From an uncultured Ruminiclostridium sp. (GTDB taxonomy: Bacteria; Bacillota; Clostridia; Oscillospirales; Acutalibacteraceae): DNA of 64,000 nucleotides. This document shows, in pieces, positions 50,223 through 57,945 of this stretch. The DNA is taken from NCBI GenBank assembly GCA_902490005.1, contig CABUCM010000003.1, positions 1 to 64,000 of the forward strand. The letters run 5' to 3'. A program made the translations under genes and the position numbers. Numbering within the stretch: the stretch's first letter is position 1; the number at the start of each line of letters is the position of its first letter. The notes under the pieces were generated by a model. The model did not search any database. It was not told the origin of the DNA and was given only the letters and a program-made list of their open reading frames with translations.

Positions 50223-51110
50223 TTAATATTCGCCTGCCAGGCAAAGCTTCAGATGATCCAAAGCCTGCTTGTTGTAACGGCGGGGATTATCGGTGAATTC
50301 CAGTTCCACCGCCAGGTTACCCTGGTAACCCACATTCTTCAAAGCCTGAATAACGGCGGTGTAATCGCAAATGCCGCATCCGGCAGGAATATTGCCTCTG
50401 GAGATAGAGTCGTTATCTTTGCAATGCACGTTGAAAATATGCTTGCCGCCCAGCACATAAATGGTCCATTCCGGATCGATATGCTGGTCGATCAGATGAT
50501 TGGTGTCCAACTGGATGCCAAAATCGTCGTCGCCTACATCCTCCAGCACCTTCAGCATAGCGTGAGGGGTGGAAATCATGGAATGAGGGAAGCACTCAAT
50601 GGACATCCGCAGGCCGTACTTTTTGGCGATAGCCAGGGCCTTTTTGTAGCTGTCAACCAGCAAATCCCAATCCTTCTGGAAACAGTAATCCGCGGGCAGG
50701 CGATAGCTCTGCTTCAAAGACGGCGCCATGGGGTTAAAGGTCCAGGGAGTCGCGCCGAAAGGCATGGGCACCAACGCGGAAACAATCTTACAGCCGATCC
50801 ATTTGGCGGTCTGGGCCGCTTTCTCGAAATGCTTCAGGCTGTCTTCCCGTACGGCGCAGTCAGGGTTATTCCAAACCGCATCCTGGAATACGAAAACATT
50901 GGGCTCCAGGCCGATTTTTCTGGAATGCTCGCCCAGCTCGGTGCTGCTCTTTTCATTGAAGAACACATCCAAAGCTTCGGGAGTTCCCAAATAGTCCACT
51001 GCGTCAAAGCCCAGCTCGCGGATCTGGTCCGCAATTTTAATCAAGGAATCTCCGTGAGGGGTATCCTCAGGAATCGGGGTCCAGCCCCAAGAGACGTTGG
51101 CAATTTTCAT
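50223..51110 (-). CDS. sugar phosphate isomerase/epimerase-like TIM barrel
   Basis: A 295-residue AP-endonuclease-2-fold protein, related in fold to the one at 23907 but not closely similar. Metal-ligand-type positions: RMSIECFPHSMISTP (Glu), DDDFGIQLDTNHLI (Asp), IFNVHCKDND (His) and NLAVELEFTDNP (Glu). The family covers epimerases, isomerases and keto-sugar dehydratases. AGGAGG precedes the ATG at 51110. It follows a Gfo/Idh/MocA gene by 93 bases, the same pairing as in the glycyl radical operon. Confidence 0.86.
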   Translation of the reverse strand: MKIANVSWGWTPIPEDTPHGDSLIKIADQIRELGFDAVDYLGTPEALDVFFNEKSSTELGEHSRKIGLEPNVFVFQDAVWNNPDCAVREDSLKHFEKAAQTAKWIGCKIVSALVPMPFGATPWTFNPMAPSLKQSYRLPADYCFQKDWDLLVDSYKKALAIAKKYGLRMSIECFPHSMISTPHAMLKVLEDVGDDDFGIQLDTNHLIDQHIDPEWTIYVLGGKHIFNVHCKDNDSISRGNIPAGCGICDYTAVIQALKNVGYQGNLAVELEFTDNPRRYNKQALDHLKLCLAGEY

Positions 51111-51203
51111 GGTTCTTTTCCTCCTGTAATTGGTAATTTTCTAAATTCAACAGGCCAGGCTTAAATCGGTTTGATTCCGCCGGGCCTATTTTGCCGCCGA
51201 AAG

Positions 51204-52379
51204 TCAAAAATCGAATTTAAAGGTGCCGTAGGGAGTCTCCTGCACCCGGATGGCGTTGCTCTCAGACATGGCCTCAATTTCATCCACGGCCACTTCCCTG
51301 CCCAGCTGGCCGGAGAGGAAGATGCCTTCGCTGACCAGCATGGTCTGCAGCGCCAGCCACGCGGTATCGATTCTCTCAGGAATCTGGCCGCTTAGATAAG
51401 CGATCCAGTGGGCCTGGTCGTTGACGTTATGGAACAGGACGGGATCCATGGTGCGGTTGATTTCCTCATTTTCATCGAAACGGATTTCCGCTTCCGCAGT
51501 CTGGCCGTTGACCAGATTCATATATTTCAGCACTTGATCCTGATACTCCAGCTGATAGGGAAGCCGCAGGCCGCCCTTGGTACCTACCACAAAGCTGTCA
51601 CCGATATTGTCCATATGGATAGCCCAGGATTCCAGGATATCCAAGGTCAGGCCGTTTTCATACTTGGCAAAGCCCAACCCCAGTTCCTCTACCTCGAATT
51701 TTTTGCCCGCCAAAGCTCTGGGATCCGCACCGATTTCCTGATAAGTCATACCGGAAACCCTCTCCAGCTTCGGGATGCCTAGAATATAAAGGATCTGGGA
51801 AATATGGTAAACACCCATATCGTACAAAGCGCCGTGGCCCGCATACTCCGCTGTTAAAAACTCCGGCTGGAACAGGGCGGGGCCGGTGATATCCAGGCCG
51901 GGGCGCATTCTGCGGCGGTAGCCCACGGAACGGGCATGGTATACCTTGCCCAAAGTGCCGTCATCCACCATTTGCTTCGCCACGCGGCTCTGGGGGAAAA
52001 ACAACGCCTCCAAATGGATTGACAGTTCTTTTCCGCAGGTCTTGGCAAAATCATAAAGAAGCTTGGCGTCGGCATAAGAACCCGCCATGGGTTTTTCGCA
52101 ATAGCAATGCTTCCCGGCTTTGAGGACCTCCAGCGCCATGGGAACGTGCAGATTGTTATGTAAGCATACATCCACCGCGTCGATATCATCCCGCTTTAAA
52201 AGCTCTCTATAATCCGTATAGCCGCATTCCACACCGTATTGTGCTCTCCAAGCGTCTAATTTTTCCTGATTCAGGTCGCAGGCCGCCACCACCTTTGCAT
52301 TGGGGATGTTGGCGTATCTCTGCATATGGGTATGGGATATCATACCGGTACCGATAATACCAATTCTAATCTCTTTCAA
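51204..52379 (-). CDS. Gfo/Idh/MocA family oxidoreductase
   Basis: A dehydrogenase of about 391 residues with IRIGIIGTGMISHTHMQRYA (canonical loop), VCLHNNLHVPMALEVLKAG, HCYCEKPMAGSYA (EKP motif) and GHGALYDMGVYHISQILYIL. I chose the TTG at 52379 because GAGGAGG lies about six bases before it; the ATG at 52403 has no site and would put that purine run inside the gene. This choice is moderately sure. A minus-strand TATAAT at 52543-52548 may be its promoter. It is paired with the TIM-barrel gene at 50223. Confidence 0.85.
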   Translation of the reverse strand: MKEIRIGIIGTGMISHTHMQRYANIPNAKVVAACDLNQEKLDAWRAQYGVECGYTDYRELLKRDDIDAVDVCLHNNLHVPMALEVLKAGKHCYCEKPMAGSYADAKLLYDFAKTCGKELSIHLEALFFPQSRVAKQMVDDGTLGKVYHARSVGYRRRMRPGLDITGPALFQPEFLTAEYAGHGALYDMGVYHISQILYILGIPKLERVSGMTYQEIGADPRALAGKKFEVEELGLGFAKYENGLTLDILESWAIHMDNIGDSFVVGTKGGLRLPYQLEYQDQVLKYMNLVNGQTAEAEIRFDENEEINRTMDPVLFHNVNDQAHWIAYLSGQIPERIDTAWLALQTMLVSEGIFLSGQLGREVAVDEIEAMSESNAIRVQETPYGTFKFDF

Positions 52380-52403
52380 AAGAAATTCCTCCTCATTTTT
52401 CAT

Positions 52404-52663
52404 AATCAGCCGCCTGCCCCGCCGTTCCTCCTCCGCAAATTCCGCCCCCTTTCTCCCTATTTAGAAGCCGGCATTTGGCATTCAAAGCTAATGATTTCCG
52501 ATCTTGCTAATTTCACAAAAATGTTTATCTCAAATTTGTTTTATTATATCATTTATCCAGGAGGCAAAACACCGTACGGATTTGACATTTTTTTGTACAA
52601 ACCTGCAATTTGTAGGGGGTTTTTCATAAACCGGCCGGGAATATAAATTCTGTCAGAAAACAT
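52404..52663. other. divergent intergenic region
   Basis: A/T-rich DNA between the Gfo/Idh/MocA gene and the AI-2E family gene. Apart from the minus-strand TATAAT at 52543-52548 no feature is recognised. Confidence 0.45.
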
Positions 52664-52692
52664 TTGATTTATTTTCCAATTATTCATATAAT
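52664..52692 (+). promoter_or_regulatory. promoter of the AI-2E family transporter gene
   Basis: TTGATT (52664-52669), 17-base spacer and TATAAT (52687-52692). The predicted start near 52700 excludes longer reading frames upstream. Confidence 0.75.
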
Positions 52693-52711
52693 AAAGAAGA
52701 ATAAGGAAGTG

Positions 52712-53965
52712 ATGAAAGTGAGACTAGAGGAATTCTTTAGCAATAAAAAGCTGCTTCGGAAAATTATCAAAAAAATTCTGTTGATAATCACCTTCACCGT
52801 TGGTTTGGTTTTTGTCCTTTTCAATTTTGACAGGGTCTGGGGATTTTTCACCAGCGCCATCGCGGTTGTGGCTCCCTTTTTTATCGGTATCGCCATTGCG
52901 TTCGTGGTAAACGTACTGCTGAAATTTTATGAAGAAAAGGTATTCTCGTTTCTGAATAAACGCAACGGGAAGATTTGGAAAAGGATCCGCCGCGGCGTGT
53001 GTATCTTTTTATCCTTTCTCACCTTTATCATCGTCATCGGCGGCATCATCCTATTCGTGGTGCCGGAACTGGTGAATTCCGTTAAGGTTCTCACCGACAA
53101 CGCCCCTGCCTATATTAACCGTTTGATGCAGGAAGCCACCAAGCTTTTGGAGAAATGGAATGTCACACAGGAGCAAATCAACGCCCTGAAGCTGGATTGG
53201 TCCTCGATTCTGACCCAGGCCACCCAGGTGACCACCAATTTTATGGGCTCGGTGTTTAATATTACCATCAACGTAGCCAACGGCATTTTCATTATGGCAA
53301 TGAGTTTTATTTTCTGCATGTATATGCTGGTGAACAAGGAAAAGCTCACCACCAATTTAAAGCGGGTGATGTACGCCTATCTTCCCAACCGCGCGGCGAA
53401 GAAAACCATCGATATCGCCATCCTGTCCAATAGGATTTTTTCCAACTTTGTCAGGGGCCAGCTGACGGAAGCCTGTATCTGGTTCTTTCTGATTTATCTC
53501 GGCATGACCATTCTCCAGCTCCCCTACGCCCTGCTCATCAGCGCTATCGTGGCTCTTTGCAGCCTGATCCCTATTATTGGGCCTTACATTTCCATGTTTA
53601 CCGCGGGATTTATCCTTTTGCTGGTAAACCCCTGGCACACCCTCACCTATTTGATTTTCTTCCTGATTTTACAGCAGATTGAGGGCAACCTGATCTATCC
53701 CAGGGTGGTGGGAACCTCCATCGGCCTGCCGGGAATCTGGGTGCTGCTGGCTATCATCCTCTGTGGAAACCTGTTCGGCATGGTTGGAATCCTGCTGGGG
53801 ATCCCCACCTTTTCCGTCATTTACACCCTGCTGCGCGGCGATACCTCGGTAAGGCTGAAGAAAAAGAAGCTGACCACCGAGCAAATCCTCCGCAACTCTC
53901 CCTACGAGACACACTCTCCCGACGACCCGGAACAGACTGTTTTGAAGGAATTTGAGAAAAAGTAA
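52712..53965 (+). CDS. AI-2E family membrane transporter (YdgG/TqsA type)
   Basis: A membrane protein of 417 residues with about eight helices, PF01594. Characteristic are the N-terminal FFIGIAIAFVVNVLLKFYEE, a long amphipathic segment (about 120-175), VRGQLTEACIWFFLIYLGM, IVALCSLIPIIGPYISM and LQQIEGNLIYPRVVGTSIGLP. Members export quorum signals or exchange small ions; substrate unknown. The start is ATG 52712 or GTG 52718; the AAGGAAGTGA site favours either. The C-terminal tail is charged and cytoplasmic. Confidence 0.88.
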   Translation: MKVRLEEFFSNKKLLRKIIKKILLIITFTVGLVFVLFNFDRVWGFFTSAIAVVAPFFIGIAIAFVVNVLLKFYEEKVFSFLNKRNGKIWKRIRRGVCIFLSFLTFIIVIGGIILFVVPELVNSVKVLTDNAPAYINRLMQEATKLLEKWNVTQEQINALKLDWSSILTQATQVTTNFMGSVFNITINVANGIFIMAMSFIFCMYMLVNKEKLTTNLKRVMYAYLPNRAAKKTIDIAILSNRIFSNFVRGQLTEACIWFFLIYLGMTILQLPYALLISAIVALCSLIPIIGPYISMFTAGFILLLVNPWHTLTYLIFFLILQQIEGNLIYPRVVGTSIGLPGIWVLLAIILCGNLFGMVGILLGIPTFSVIYTLLRGDTSVRLKKKKLTTEQILRNSPYETHSPDDPEQTVLKEFEKK

Positions 53966-53998
53966 AAAAGGCTCAGCGCCGCGGCGCTGAGCCTTTTT
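53964..53998. terminator. bidirectional terminator
   Basis: Palindrome with core GGCTCAGCGCCGCGGCGCTGA-type arms (16 bp each) and A/T flanks, between convergent genes. Confidence 0.9.
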
Positions 53999-54007
53999 AT
54001 TTTTACG

Positions 54008-54913
54008 CTATAATTCCTCTATCACATCGCGGAACGCCGCCCGGATAATATCGCCGCAGTTTTTCTCGTTATGGGCGGTTATGGTCACCACCGCGTTTTT
54101 GTCCGGGACAACAATAGAATACTGGCCGTACTTTCCATCCAAACGGTAAGCGCCGGGATAGGCGCACCGCCAAACCTGATAGCCGTATCCCTGGGCGTTT
54201 TCCGGCTCTTCAAAGCGTTCCTTAGTAGAGATACAGTCAAACTGCAGCTGTTCCACATACGCCTCGCTGACGATCTGCCTGCCCTCCCAATTTCCCTTTT
54301 GCAGCAAAAGCCGGCCCATTTTTGCCAGCTCGCCGGTGGTAAGCTGTAAACCGGTGGCGCATAAGGGGTGTCCCATGGGGCAGCAGTTCCACTGAGGATT
54401 GAATATCTCCAGCGGCCCAAACAGCAGCGGCATCAAAAAATCCCTGACATTTTTCCCGGTCACCTTTTCTACTATCCGTCCCAGCAGGTAGGTGCAGGCA
54501 TTGGAATAGTAAAACTTGGTTCCGGGCTCGCTTTTCATGGGGTCCTTCCAAAAAAGCCCGGCCCAGTCGGCGTATTGCTTCTCTGTGACGGAAAACCAAA
54601 AATTTTCCTTGCCGGAGGACATGTGCAGCAAATCCCGCAGGGTGATTTTCTCACTGCCGGCAGAGGCGCATTCTTGGAACTCCGGGAAATAGGATAAGGC
54701 ACTGTCCGATAAGGAAAGCTTTTTTTCATCAACACAGATTCCTACCGCCACAGACAAAAAGGTCTTGCTGGCGGAATGAAGGTTCAGCCTCTCTTCGCTT
54801 TGAAACTGAAACCAAGCCTCTTCCCCGTCGTGGTACAAATGGATCCCATAAAGCCCTAAATGCCGCTCCAAATTGCTCAAACGAATTCTATCGAAAACAG
54901 ATTGCTTCAGCAT
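54008..54913 (-). CDS. beta-lactamase class C-like serine hydrolase
   Basis: A 301-residue protein of the class C/esterase-like fold. SASKTFLSV carries the SxxK nucleophile (Ser48, Lys51), and FYYSNACTYLLG has the YxN motif. The third KTG motif is not evident. No signal peptide is seen. Such proteins are usually esterases or peptidases rather than drug-resistance enzymes. Confidence 0.85.
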   Translation of the reverse strand: MLKQSVFDRIRLSNLERHLGLYGIHLYHDGEEAWFQFQSEERLNLHSASKTFLSVAVGICVDEKKLSLSDSALSYFPEFQECASAGSEKITLRDLLHMSSGKENFWFSVTEKQYADWAGLFWKDPMKSEPGTKFYYSNACTYLLGRIVEKVTGKNVRDFLMPLLFGPLEIFNPQWNCCPMGHPLCATGLQLTTGELAKMGRLLLQKGNWEGRQIVSEAYVEQLQFDCISTKERFEEPENAQGYGYQVWRCAYPGAYRLDGKYGQYSIVVPDKNAVVTITAHNEKNCGDIIRAAFRDVIEEL

Positions 54914-54995
54914 GGATATTTTCCCCTTCCGTCGTTGCTCCGTTTTCTTTTATCATAAGCCATGAAAGGAAAAATTTCAATTCTTTTCCGTTTTT

Positions 54996-56372
54996 TCAGT
55001 TAATCCCATTGGCTTTATTTTCCAGCGGGGAACGCGCTTGCCGTTTTTTCAAAAGCAGGAAATAGCCCACGCACAGGAGAATCTGCACCACAGAGGAAGC
55101 AGGCGTGGCAAGTCCAATATGGAACAGGGATACATCGGCGGCAAGGCTCATCAGATAGGAAACCGGGATTCTTACTCCAAAAGCGCCGACGATCCCCTGC
55201 AGCATGACGAACAGGGTTTTTCCGCGGCCGTTAAAGTAGCCGATAAAGCAGAACAGAAACGAGGTCAAAATACAATCGATGGCATATGCCCGCAAATAAT
55301 CAGCAGACGCGGAAATCACCGCCGTCTCGCTTTTGTTGATAAACAGGGTGGACAGCGCCTCGCCTTGGAAAAACGAAAGATACGCCATCAGCAAGCCCAC
55401 TACCAAGGAGGATAGTATCCCATACAGCAGCGCTTTTCCCGCGCGGTCCAGCTTTTGCGCGCCTACGTTCTGGGCGACAAACGCCGCCATCGACTGCATA
55501 TAGGCGGAGGGCACCAGCATAATGAACATGCAGAGCTTTTCCGCTACCCCTACCCCGGCGGAGGCCACCAGCCCCAGGGAATTTACGATGGCCATAATCA
55601 CCAGGAAAGAGATATTCACCAACAAATCCTGAAATGCCACCGGCGCGCCCACGGTGATAATCCGTTTGATATGTGTTTTTTGGAACCGGAGGTCCTTTTT
55701 GCCGAATGAAAACGGAAGAACCCGGCGCCGAATAATGAAAATAGACAGCACCACGCTGACAGCCTGGGCCAACACGGTAGCCAGGGCGGCGCCCTGCGTC
55801 CCCATATGGAACACCGCTACAAAGAGTAAATCTCCGATAATATTAAAAACGCAGGCGATTCCTACGGTGATCAGCGGCATCTTAGAATCCCCGATTCCCC
55901 GAAACACACTGCCAAGGACATTATAAGCCACAATAAACAGGGTTCCGGAAGAGCAAATCCTGATATAATCCACTGTCCGGGAAAAAGCGTCCTCAGGCGC
56001 CTGCATTAGATGGGCCAAGGGCTCCGCGGCAAAAAGCATCACCACCGTCAGAACCAGAGATATTACGAAAAACAGGCAGACTCCGCTGCCGATGACCTGG
56101 CCTGCCTCCTCCTGGCGCTCCTCTCCTATTTTTTGCCCCACCAATACCGTAATCCCCATGGAAAGCCCTACAATAACCACGGTGACGGTCTGCATTACCT
56201 GTCCGCCGGTGGAAACCGCGGAAACATCCGCGGCAAAGCCAAATTTTCCAACCACCCATAGATCTACAGCGCCATACATAGCCTGAAGAAACAGCGCCGC
56301 CAGCACAGGAAATGCAAAACAGATCAGCGGAGAAAAAATCTTCCCCTCTGTAAAGCTTCGGTTTCTTTGCAC
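54996..56372 (-). CDS. MATE family efflux transporter
   Basis: A multidrug/sodium antiporter of about 458 residues with 12 predicted helices. Recognisable: GKIFSPLICFAFPVLAALFL, AVDLWVVGKFG, SMGITVLVGQKIGEE, GIGDSKMPLITVGIACVFNI, and VAFQDLLVNISFLVIMAIVN in the second half. I chose the GTG at 56372 over that at 56381 because AAGGAGG lies at 56382-56388 and needs spacing. A leader peptide and terminator-like structure precede it (56390-56445), so expression is probably induced by ribosome stalling. Confidence 0.92.
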   Translation of the reverse strand: MQRNRSFTEGKIFSPLICFAFPVLAALFLQAMYGAVDLWVVGKFGFAADVSAVSTGGQVMQTVTVVIVGLSMGITVLVGQKIGEERQEEAGQVIGSGVCLFFVISLVLTVVMLFAAEPLAHLMQAPEDAFSRTVDYIRICSSGTLFIVAYNVLGSVFRGIGDSKMPLITVGIACVFNIIGDLLFVAVFHMGTQGAALATVLAQAVSVVLSIFIIRRRVLPFSFGKKDLRFQKTHIKRIITVGAPVAFQDLLVNISFLVIMAIVNSLGLVASAGVGVAEKLCMFIMLVPSAYMQSMAAFVAQNVGAQKLDRAGKALLYGILSSLVVGLLMAYLSFFQGEALSTLFINKSETAVISASADYLRAYAIDCILTSFLFCFIGYFNGRGKTLFVMLQGIVGAFGVRIPVSYLMSLAADVSLFHIGLATPASSVVQILLCVGYFLLLKKRQARSPLENKANGIN

Positions 56373-56389
56373 GAATGACACCCCTCCTT

Positions 56390-56434
56390 CTAAAATAATA
56401 AAAAGCCGGATAAAACATCAGGCGCACCCGACAT
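56390..56434 (-). CDS. leader peptide of the MATE gene
   Basis: A 14-codon frame, MSGAPDVLSGFLLF, ending two bases before the MATE ribosome site. It begins just after the left arm of a terminator-like hairpin and covers its right arm, the typical arrangement of attenuator leader peptides of drug-resistance genes. Its own ribosome site is weak. Confidence 0.5.
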   Translation of the reverse strand: MSGAPDVLSGFLLF

Positions 56435-56445
56435 CTTATCCAGCC
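56393..56445 (-). terminator. leader attenuator of the MATE gene
   Basis: Arms TTATCCAGCC (56436-56445) and AGCCGGATAA (56404-56413) pair (with mismatch or wobble near the base), an inner imperfect stem forms between them, and the minus strand continues as TTTTTATTATTTT. It would stop transcription before the MATE gene. Confidence 0.6.
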
Positions 56446-56483
56446 CCAACCTTCCGATTTTAAGCCCTCCGATGACAAAAAAC

Positions 56484-56512
56484 AGTATAACAAGTTTCAA
56501 AAAATATGTCAA
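56484..56512 (-). promoter_or_regulatory. promoter of the MATE gene
   Basis: TTGACA (56512-56507), 17-base spacer and TATACT (56489-56484) on the minus strand, giving a leader of about 105 bases. Confidence 0.8.
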
Positions 56513-56600
56513 GAAAGGTCCGTGAAAATCATCGAAAATCGGGAGGATCCATACCGTCAAGATTTTTTCTAAGAACAACGTTTAAAATGTTCCCGCCGAA

Positions 56601-56640
56601 AATTAAAAAAAGCAGGAAAGCGATAATCGCTTTCCTGCTT
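56601..56640 (-). terminator. terminator after the cold-shock gene
   Basis: A 14-bp stem (AAGCAGGAAAGCGA and complement) followed on the minus strand by TTTTTTAATT. Confidence 0.88.
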
Positions 56641-56656
56641 TTGCCTTATGCCTTCA

Positions 56657-56869
56657 TTATACGGGGCAAACGTTGACAGCTCTCAGCTTGCTGCTGTTTT
56701 TCGGGTCGGTCTCAGTATCAAAAGTGACTTTTTGACCTTCCGTCAGGCTTTTAAAGCCCTCGCCGACAATCGCGGAAAAATGCACGAATACATCCTCGCC
56801 GCCGTCATCATTAGAAAGGAAACCAAAACCTTTCTCAGAATTAAACCATTTTACTGTACCGTTATTCAT
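56657..56869 (-). CDS. cold-shock protein (CspA family)
   Basis: A 70-residue single-stranded nucleic-acid-binding protein with the cold-shock domain intact: NGTVKWFNSEKGFGFLS (RNP1 region, about 3-19) and DVFVHFSAI (RNP2, about 25-33). It acts as an RNA chaperone. The ATG at 56869 has GGAGGT seven bases before it. It is preceded by a structured 5' leader of about 120 bases, and followed by a terminator. Confidence 0.95.
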   Translation of the reverse strand: MNNGTVKWFNSEKGFGFLSNDDGGEDVFVHFSAIVGEGFKSLTEGQKVTFDTETDPKNSSKLRAVNVCPV

Positions 56870-56916
56870 AATAGGTACCTCCAAAAAATAAAATTTGTAC
56901 CCATATAAAACAAAAA

Positions 56917-56967
56917 CTCACAAACTTACAGAATCATAAAACTAACTATGATCTGCAAACTTGTGAG
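56917..56967 (-). other. long stem-loop in the cold-shock 5' leader
   Basis: Arms near 56917-56937 and 56948-56967, starting CTCACAA/TTGTGAG, form a stem of about 20 bp with a few G-U pairs and one bulge, between promoter and ribosome site. It could be a temperature-responsive structure like those of other csp leaders. Confidence 0.5.
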
Positions 56968-56996
56968 AACAAAGCAATTATCATGAATACTAGTTT

Positions 56997-57025
56997 AGTA
57001 TATCAGGTGCTGTTTCATTTGTCAA
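56997..57025 (-). promoter_or_regulatory. promoter of the cold-shock gene
   Basis: TTGACA (57025-57020), 17-base spacer and TATACT (57002-56997) on the minus strand. Confidence 0.85.
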
Positions 57026-57108
57026 TAGATTTTACAAAATCGCGGAGATGAAAAAACTGGGATTGACAATGAAGCTTCACAGAAAAACGGCGGCTTTTTA
57101 CAAAAAAA

Positions 57109-57663
57109 CTACCGTTCTTCCCGTTTGTCCTTAACGGCCAGCCCGCTGATACGCTTAGAACAGATACAAATCCGGTATTCCGGTAAAAAGGGGATCAATT
57201 CAAGCTCCGCGCCGTTGACGCAACGCAAAAGCCCCTGAGAATCCACCACGCTGAAAGAGGAAAAATCATCGGTAATGCCTTCCCCGGTAAATTTCACATA
57301 GCTTTCCTTTGCCGTCCAAAGGGCAAAAAATTCAGAAAACCCGGTTTCCTGCAAATAACGGTATTCGTCCGGATGGAAAAAACGCTTTGCCACCGAACGG
57401 ATCCCTTTTTCCCGGATCAGCTGGATATCCAATCCCACCGGTTCCTTTGATAACGCGCAGCCCCATAGGTCTCCGCTGTGTGAAATGGAAATTTCCACCG
57501 CTCTCCCTTCCAGATAAGGCTTGCCGCCTTCGGCGTATAAAACCTTTCCCTGAGAAAACTCCACCCGATGTTCCCGGCTGAAATCATCCACCGCCTCTTT
57601 CAAACGACTCTGAGCCGTTCTTCCATCCCTGGCGTCAAACAAGGAAACTACGATCTCGCTCAT
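57109..57663 (-). CDS. 4'-phosphopantetheinyl transferase (Sfp type)
   Basis: A 184-residue transferase that activates carrier proteins with phosphopantetheine. VGLDIQLIREKG (Mg-binding Asp in the GxDxx motif; most members have a Glu where this has Gln) and FFALWTAKESYVKFTGEG (WxxKExxxK) are seen, along with KPYLEGRAVEISISHSGD. It follows the ACP gene by 13 bases and presumably modifies it. At 184 residues it is somewhat shorter than Sfp (224). Confidence 0.9.
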   Translation of the reverse strand: MSEIVVSLFDARDGRTAQSRLKEAVDDFSREHRVEFSQGKVLYAEGGKPYLEGRAVEISISHSGDLWGCALSKEPVGLDIQLIREKGIRSVAKRFFHPDEYRYLQETGFSEFFALWTAKESYVKFTGEGITDDFSSFSVVDSQGLLRCVNGAELELIPFLPEYRICICSKRISGLAVKDKREER

Positions 57664-57676
57664 ACCACACCGCCAA

Positions 57677-57913
57677 TCACTTTTTTGGTAGCTTGATTCC
57701 TTTTTTCTCCATGTATTTAATCACGTCTTTTACCTGATGCATTTTCCACACATCCCGGGTGGGGATAGTCACATCAAAATACTCCTCAAACGCGCACACG
57801 ATATTCATAATATCAAACGAATTCAATTCCAAATCCTTTACAAAATCCGTATCGTAGGTAATATTTTTCTTACCGGTAACGTTATATATGATTTCTTGAA
57901 TCAGCTTCAACAT
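57677..57913 (-). CDS. acyl carrier protein
   Basis: A 78-residue four-helix carrier. The attachment serine is Ser32 in LELNSFDIMN, a variant of the usual DSL. The acidic helix II region (IVCAFEEYFDVTIPTRD) is typical. It is probably loaded by the AMP-ligase just upstream and not by the housekeeping fatty-acid system. It lies between the ligase and the transferase, 32 and 13 bases away. Confidence 0.9.
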   Translation of the reverse strand: MLKLIQEIIYNVTGKKNITYDTDFVKDLELNSFDIMNIVCAFEEYFDVTIPTRDVWKMHQVKDVIKYMEKKGIKLPKK

Positions 57914-57945
57914 GGATAATCACTTCCTTTTGTGAGAGCGGTTGG

